From contig NC_088776.1 of the NCBI RefSeq assembly GCF_954871325.1, forward strand, positions 37,992,508 through 38,056,507: a stretch of 64,000 bases of DNA, read 5' to 3'. Position 1 is the stretch's first letter. Every line of letters begins with the position of its first letter. Below are positions 58,186-64,000 of the stretch, one piece after another. The notes below the pieces were generated by a model, which was given only the letters and a program-made list of their open reading frames with translations, searched no databases and was not told where the DNA came from. The stretch comes from Gordionus sp. m RMFG-2023 (lineage: Eukaryota; Nematomorpha; Gordioida; Chordodea; Parachordodidae). A program made the position numbers and the translations under genes.

Positions 58186-58468
58186 GAAGGTTGAAGGGTA
58201 ATTATTTAGTTTGTGTGTATGGTATTAAATATACTTTATTAATAAATTTTATATAAATATTAAAATTTAAGAGTAAAAGTGGTAAAAATGTTGCAATGTA
58301 TACTGTGAGCATGTATTAGAAATATCAAAATTTAAAAATGTGATGGAAATCATATTGGATAAAATTTAAAATAGAGGTGCTTTAAGATTTTTGAATTTTA
58401 AATAAGGGTTATAAATTGATCTGAAATTTATTTTACAGGCATAGCCAGGCCTGTTCAAAAAACCATTT
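58186..58468. repeat. Composite repeat, second module duplicated in tandem
   Basis: Repeats GGTTGAAGGGTAATTATTTA and the whole second module of the preceding copy (ACTTTATTAATAAATTTTAT, GTGATGGAAATCATATTGGA, GGCATAGCCAGGCCTGTTCA) with few changes, so the duplication is local and fairly recent. Confidence 0.8.
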
Positions 58469-58679
58469 TAAATGCATTATGACTTTTTATATATTTTATT
58501 TCAGTCCTCAACTATCAAAATTATTATGGTCTTTTGCGGGTTTGAGAAAACCAAGTGCGAGGACCTGGCTTGGGAATATTTTTGATATTAGGCATAGGTG
58601 TAATATTTAACACCGAATATTTATATGCCCCTCAGGTAAAATCTAATTTAAATATATTTATATTAAAAAATAGTATTCA

Positions 58680-59040
58680 CTCTTAGTCTTAATGGGTTGG
58701 CCTTGGTTGGGGTGAGCTGGGTTAAAATAGACTAAATGGTTTTTAGAGATTTACCTATCTCCAGGCTTAGAAAATAAATTTAAATTACTATCGGTTGGCC
58801 AGGTTTGAGAAATTTTTTTTATAAAATTATTATGGGTTGGGCTGGGCTGGGCTTGGAAAATATTTTTATAAATTATATTGGGCTGGGCTTGGGAAAAATT
58901 TTTCAAAATTATTATGAGCTTGGACGCTTGAGAATTTTTTTTATTATTAATTATAGGTCAGACATTGGCCCAAAACAAATTTTTTTGCAGGCCTGGGCTT
59001 GACCTGATCAAAAAACCAAGGCCCATGAAAATCTGAATTT
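58680..59040. repeat. GGGCTGGGCTTGG-rich repeat relic
   Basis: Contains GGGTTGGGCTGGGCTGGGCT, several GGGCTTGGGAAAA words and a GGCCTGGGCTTGACCTGATC end near 58993-59012, the same 3' signature as the 22.5- and 58.2-kb modules. It is probably another fragmentary copy. Confidence 0.6.
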
Positions 59041-60160
59041 TGATTGTATTTTTAAATTCATTATGATTATTTAAATATTTTATTTCAGTTCTTAACTGCC
59101 AAAATTATATCTTTCATTGGGCTTGGAAGAATTTTTCATAATTAATATGGCTTTGGACTTTGCCTGGGAATTTTTTTTAATATTAAATATTAGGTATAAG
59201 TAATCAGTAATATTTAACAAATAATATTGGTATTATCAAGTAAATGCTTTAAATTTATTTTTACTCAAACCATAGCACTTAGTTTAATGGATTAAACCTG
59301 GCCTGAAGGGATGAGGGGATAAGAAGAATAAAAATTGGATATTATTTTCAAATAACAAGTAACATGCATAAAAGTAAGAAGAAAATTTTCATTCCCCGTC
59401 ATTTTTGACGAGCTATCTCTAGTATATATATACTTGATGTTACTTAATTTTCAATGTCGATAAAATTCTTTACTTCTTTTTTTCTTTTAAACAGAAATAC
59501 AAATAATAATAAAATAAAAAAAATATATCAAGTAAAAAAATCACTAATCCTTATACAATCATCGTTTTCCACGCTTTTATATATATTCTATTTTTACAAT
59601 CTCATTATTATTTATTTATTTAGGTCGAGTCAATCATCTTTTCTTCATTTATTTATTTACTTTTTACTCATTATCATTCGTCTAGTTATAATTTCCTTTG
59701 CCATTATACCTATTTTATTTGGAGGTTTTTGTAATTACGTCTTCTTACCTTGACAATAAGGACAAAACAATTCGTGATTTTTGCTTTCAATAACTATATA
59801 AAAATACCTTTATTTTATGTTTTTTATTTAAAAATTTAGGGCCGGGCCAGGATTGGCCTAAAATAAAAAAATCGGATGGGTTTAGTTTATATAAATTAGG
59901 GCTGGGCCGAATTAATTTGCAGAGCTCTATCTCGCCTTTATATTACAAAATTTAAACCTTGCCACACATTTTCCTTTGTTCTATCTCACACCATAATAGG
60001 TTTCCTACAATTAAACTATGTTATATCACACACTCTTGGAATGATCTTCAATTTTTTTTTAATATGCAACGATCAATTTCTCTTTACCATCAAATATTAA
60101 TCCACTGTTGTACTTCTTACATCGTCGGATTCATAATCAAATTTTTTATCTAGAGCGTGC
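59041..60160. other. Spacer, no gene supported
   Basis: Contains a 99-codon hydrophobic frame at 59454-59753 that is probably chance, apart from a short cytochrome-oxidase-like stretch at its end. GGGCCGGGCCAGG and GGGCTGGGCCGAATT words around 59838-59920 end in GCAGAGCTCT and look like a decayed hAT-type terminus. Confidence 0.4.
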
Positions 60161-60169
60161 TGAATTCTA

Positions 60170-60720
60170 TTATTTTCGTCAGACCGTCAAAATTCATTAT
60201 CATCTCTCGCTCAACATTTATCGTGTTAATGCCCCCATGATCTCCTTTATTTCCTTTAATCCCATCTAACGTGAACTTCCATCGCCTTAGAGAATAATTG
60301 CCTCTGCGTGAGGCACTCTAATGCCATTTATAACATCCTGTCCCAAAATATATATTCTCTTCATATCTTCTACCAATTTGTGTTATACGTTCAAATCACG
60401 TCAATATTATTTTTCAATGACCACCATAATGACTAATATATGATTGCCCCATCTTCTCACGTCGAGTATTGTTTATCCACCTACCAATACCAACATTGCC
60501 AACATCGCGTCTTTGCCGAAAAAATTTGCATTTAACTAACTCCACCAATAATTCTTGTACCTTTTATTTTTTACCTGACCTCTTTCAAGAAGCACATATC
60601 CACTCCATTTGTCAATTATCTTGCCAACTTTTCTAGTCATGCTAACAGAATTCAAGGTTGAGAATGCCATATAATTATTTGGCATGGTGATATGTCATTT
60701 AAGAGGATTAAAACAGAACC
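60170..60720 (-). mobile_element. Decayed APE-type LINE endonuclease fragment
   Basis: On the minus strand, broken frames show STLNSVSMTRKVGKI, then GVDMCFLKEVR and KGTRIIGGVS. This corresponds to the TWNVGSMTGR...DVCCIQETRWK start of the LINE at 53073-56040 but is much more diverged. No RT part is present. It is a 5' fragment of a related, older LINE. Confidence 0.6.
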
Positions 60721-60872
60721 CTTAATCTTGAACCGGGGATATTTTAAAATGCCGAACTTATTTTCAGATTTCATATGGACTTAACCCGTAAACCGAAATT
60801 TTAAAAAAGCGCTTTCACTTATTAAATATCTATTATCATCATATTTATTTGTTATTGTTACATGAGTTTTAA

Positions 60873-61267
60873 AATTTTATAAAATATATTTTGTGTTTTA
60901 ACAACAAACCAGAATCGATTGTCATTTCTGAACTCATGCTGAACCTAAAAAAAGTCCATTTTGCTCCCCTGCCTTGAACCCGGGTTCAAAATACATTCTA
61001 GCCTCGAATGGTACCGGAAATTTTGTGTTCGAATTTCCACGTGTAAAGCCAACAATTTTTATCAATAATCCGGATTCCCTTTTTTCGTATACGGTTGAGG
61101 AGATCCACGGGGCATTTTCACCTGTACCCCACCAATATTTTAATGTAATCATATTCATGGGGGTATTAGAGCTGATTTATTGGGATAAACCTCTATTAAA
61201 CCCCGAAGACGACTCCTCCACCGCGTTGAATAAGAAGACCGGATTTTGGGGAAGTATGCCTCTTTAA
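60873..61267 (+). CDS. Unidentified open exon (about 130 codons)
   Basis: The plus frame is open from 60873 to a stop at 61265-61267 with base composition far less AT-rich than its flanks. It includes GSKYILASNGTGNFVFEFPR, TIFINNPDSLFSYTVEEIHG and NVIIFMGVLELIYWDKPL. It may begin after the acceptor AAACCAG (60911) and end at a donor GGA A|GTATGC near 61251, or run to the stop. The first in-frame ATG is at 60936. A shorter minus-strand frame (60934-61158) overlaps and cannot be fully excluded. I recognise no family. Confidence 0.45.
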
Positions 61268-63125
61268 ATTATATAAAGATTTTATTACAGAAATAATACA
61301 AGTATTAAGTTCTAGAAATAATTTCAGTCTTCTAGTATCAGTACTTTTATATTAGCTATTAATCGAAAAATTAATGCCCTGCATGACTGTTACTGTTATG
61401 TGTGTAATTCGATACCCATTTCAAATACATTATTTAACAAATTACCCCTATTTTAAAAATATCATTAAAATGTTTTCTGTGTTGCTAAATTGGCGTAAAT
61501 TGTGCAAAATAAAAAGTGATTGACAATTTGTTTAACATTATATTTATAAATATTATAAATAGTTTATTTATACTCAATATTAATAGAGATGATAATAGGA
61601 ACGAATTATAGAAAGGAATTTTTTTTTAATTAAAATTATTTATGCTAATTTTTTCTTTTTATTACCAATGTTATAAAATGTTTTCCCTTTAACTTTTACT
61701 TATAGTTTTCAAACCGTTTGCCTTACATTAAATATTTTTTTATAAATTTAATTAAATATTTATTAATTTTCTTTATATTAAATCATTTCATCAAGACAAT
61801 GACCTTTTTATTTTTTAAATTTGAAATCACAAATTACTAAGAGGTAGCAGTTTATATTTCTTTTCTTTTTTAAAATAATTTGTCGTATTTACTTATTACA
61901 CTAAACGCGTAATGTGAGATTTCTTTATTTTGTAAAAGAAAAATTATGAAAAATTTACTATTATTTTAAAGCACCCCCTCCTTCCTCCATAACCACCAAA
62001 ATGGGAATGAAGTTACATTCTAAATATATTGAAAATAATATTTGTTCTGCAAAAATCATTCTATCTTATGTCAATTCTTTTAAAAATCCATCTTCATCCT
62101 TCGATATCCTCATAAAGTAAAAACAAACTTATTACATAAAATATTCTATATATTTCTGTGAACCTGCATAGGCAAAAATCTTCAGATTTTAAAAAGCTTC
62201 TTTGGTCCGGTCCGGATTTTTTTTAATTTCAAAGCCCGACCCGCAATTTTTTAAAATTTTATTTGAAAAAATTTGGTTTTTTTATATTTTGTAAAATTGT
62301 TTCAAAGGGAAATCAAAATTATGAGCAGTAAATGAAAACAAATCAATTATATTATTTTCCAACTAATAATTGATATGATTTAATACAAAAAATTAAATGG
62401 GCTCCTCCTCTCCAGGGTTTTGCAAAAAAAAAATAAGTCCCTGAATCGGTAATTTTTATTTTCATTTTTTTAGCCCTATCCGATTTTTGAAAAATTTACA
62501 AGGCCCCCTATCATAGGGTTCCGGATTTACGCATCTCTGAATTTCCATTTTATTATTTAAATGGGGCAGAGGCGAGATTTAAGGCAGGGAATAGACCCAT
62601 CTCCCCTTTACCCTTAGTTTCGCCACTGCTCTTGATATTTTAGCAAACTTGCTGCAGTATTATTTATCCTTAAAATACGAGTATTATTTTGACTACTTTG
62701 AGGAAAAAAATGGTATAATCTTATATTCCTAAATTTTAAATATCTTATTTGTGCAGAAGATACAGTACAAATCATTAATTCTTTTTAAAAATCATAATAA
62801 TAAAAGTAAAATAATAAAATATAATTATAAAAAATGATAAATTATATACTTTTAAAATAAAGAAAAGGAAGAAGTTCAAATTATTATTTTTTGTCTTGAT
62901 TTTCCAAAAATAATATTACCATTTATTTTAGTTAACATCTTTTATATTTTCACCTGTAAGCTATGATAATAAAAAAATAAATGTCACATATAATTGTGTA
63001 ATGTAAAATTATGAATTTTTTAAAAATATTTCTAGACGAAATTTAGAATGAGTCATTTTAATCTAAGCCACAATAATAATCGACAATCATTTTTGACAAG
63101 TAATCAGTAATAATATTTCCAAAGA
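61268..63125. other. AT-rich spacer with short GC-rich relics
   Basis: No gene seen. 62195-62260 (GGTCCGGTCCGG and CCCGACCCGC) and 62470-62545 (ending GGTTCCGGATTTACGCATCTCTG) look like decayed hAT-type ends of the CAGAGATGCGTAAATCCGG kind. The promoter of the ZP-like gene should lie before 63126, but nothing specific stands out. Confidence 0.45.
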
Positions 63126-63536
63126 ATGGTTTCAAAGACGATTAATTTCCGCACTATACTAAAGATATGTTTAATTTGGTTTCAGGTAATATGTTTGTCT
63201 TATCTATAATTTCAAAATTATTTTTATACAAATTTTTCAAATTTTTATTTTATTTTATAGATACTATGGTTAGCGACTACCATCAACGGTAAAAAAAAAA
63301 TATATTTAATGTAAAAAATGGCGTGTCATAAAATATTTTTCTTCTTCTTTTTATTCAAATTTAAAGGGTATGGAACCAAATTCAATGTCCAATGTAGGGA
63401 TGGAAGAGCGGATATTTCAGTTATATTTCCGGGACTTTTTTCGGGGTCCGTTGCAACAGGAGACTGTTTATTTGCGTTTGGAAAAGTCAATTCATTCAGT
63501 TTCGCTATTCCTCTCGATTCCTGCTCAACTTATAAA
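63126..63536 (+). CDS. Secreted ZP-domain-like protein, first three exons (continues beyond window)
   Basis: Three plus-strand exons join in frame: 63126-63185 (ATG start, donor CAG|GTAATA), 63261-63288 (28 bases) and 63367-63536 (donor AAA|GTAAGT). The predicted N-terminus, MVSKTINFRTILKICLIWFQ then ILWLATTING, is a typical signal peptide: a basic start and hydrophobic core. It is followed at once by YGTKFNVQCRDGRADISVIF, FSGSVATGDC and SFAIPLDSCST. The C...C...C spacing with I-S-V and PLDSC resembles the ZP-N half of zona pellucida domains in invertebrate matrix proteins. The ZP call is inference from pattern; the signal peptide and splicing are well supported. The remainder lies off the right edge. 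Confidence 0.7.
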
Positions 63537-64000
63537 GTAAGTCCATATCAAATATAACGCGCATTTTATTTGCGAGTTATTTAAATGTTTTCGCAAAATT
63601 TTTCTTAACCAATTTTGCACAGTTAATTATTTTTTTACTATATAAATATTTTAAGTTTCTGAGCTCCCTAATCTGCCTTATTTTATCTAAACTATGTATG
63701 GGGTGAGGTCCGGCGCAATTCAGTTTGAACCGGCCCATAAATTTTTTATAAAGTTTTATCGGCCCGGCCAGTAAAATAAATTTGCATAAGTTATCTATCA
63801 CGACCAGAAAATTCTTCAGGCTGAGCCGCTTCGCTCTTTCTAATATGTGGTATGGCCTGAATATGGTTAAGGGAAGTTAGTTTCAGAGAATTGATTGCCC
63901 CCCCCCCCCAAATGACGTTGATTGCCACCTGATACTAAAATATAATTCAATTATGAAATGGATAACTATATAATTTCATCATCCCTACCGTCTTAGAGGG
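63537..64000. other. Intron of the ZP-like gene at window edge, with repeat relics
   Basis: A GTCCGGCGC...GAACCGGCCC...CGGCCCGGCC patch at 63708-63775 matches other decayed GC-rich MITE words in the window. A 12-C run lies at 63898-63909. No further exon is visible before the edge. Confidence 0.5.

Noticed and set aside
63707-63780. Coding or regulatory GC patch
   Set aside because: The CCGG/GGCC words match other decayed MITE-like patches (57425, 59838, 62195) and no frame is open.
1-64000. CRISPR array, bacterial operons, rRNA genes or riboswitches
   Set aside because: No regularly spaced identical repeats with unique spacers, no rRNA-like stretches, and all genes show eukaryotic introns.

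Overview
The window is AT-rich, intron-containing and full of transposons, and it reads as nuclear DNA of an animal. The host genes have GT-AG introns. They include a DDX54/Dbp10 nucleolar helicase, a secreted immunoglobulin/mucin-like protein whose introns are all phase 1 (the usual sign of shuffled extracellular modules), and the 5' exons of a zona-pellucida-like secreted protein. No phylum can be named safely. The transposon set (ZMYM1-type hAT, MULE, an RLE-type LINE with a WYLDDG box, an APE-type LINE) is widespread in invertebrates.

Layout. 1-2319: MULE transposase, cut by the window edge. 3253-3925: two minisatellites. 3935-6765: a decayed Ty3/gypsy-like fossil. 8680-12206: a nearly whole hAT element with 16-bp terminal inverted repeats. 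12.2-15.3 kb: gene-free, with long C runs. 15307-15668: a fold-back element with TA duplications. 16.1-18.0 kb: wreck of a second hAT. 18257-31282 (minus strand): at least six exons of the Ig/mucin-like gene. Its 8.9-kb intron holds an RLE-type LINE (23.05-25.6 kb), a composite interspersed repeat, hAT-derived MITEs and a 116-bp tandem duplication. 33625-33915: an orphan coding exon. 34142-35569: an Ac-like hAT with 8-bp target duplications. 39719-39873: a 155-bp MITE. 40037-52097 (plus strand): the DDX54/Dbp10 gene in 11 phase-compatible exons. Its 4.5-kb intron carries part of an unclassified DDE-like transposase. 53073-56040: an APE-type LINE. 57.7-59.0 kb: more copies of the 22-kb composite repeat. 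60.2-60.7 kb: a decayed LINE endonuclease. 60.87-61.27 kb: an unidentified open exon. 63126-63536: first three exons of the ZP-like gene, running off the right edge.

Nothing points to operons or co-regulated genes. The host genes are unrelated in function (ribosome biogenesis versus extracellular matrix). What links the window is repeated insertion by hAT-type elements: one TIR family (CATAGGCGTAGCCAGG) explains an autonomous copy, a second wreck, three or more MITEs, and many of the unusual G/C homopolymer runs.
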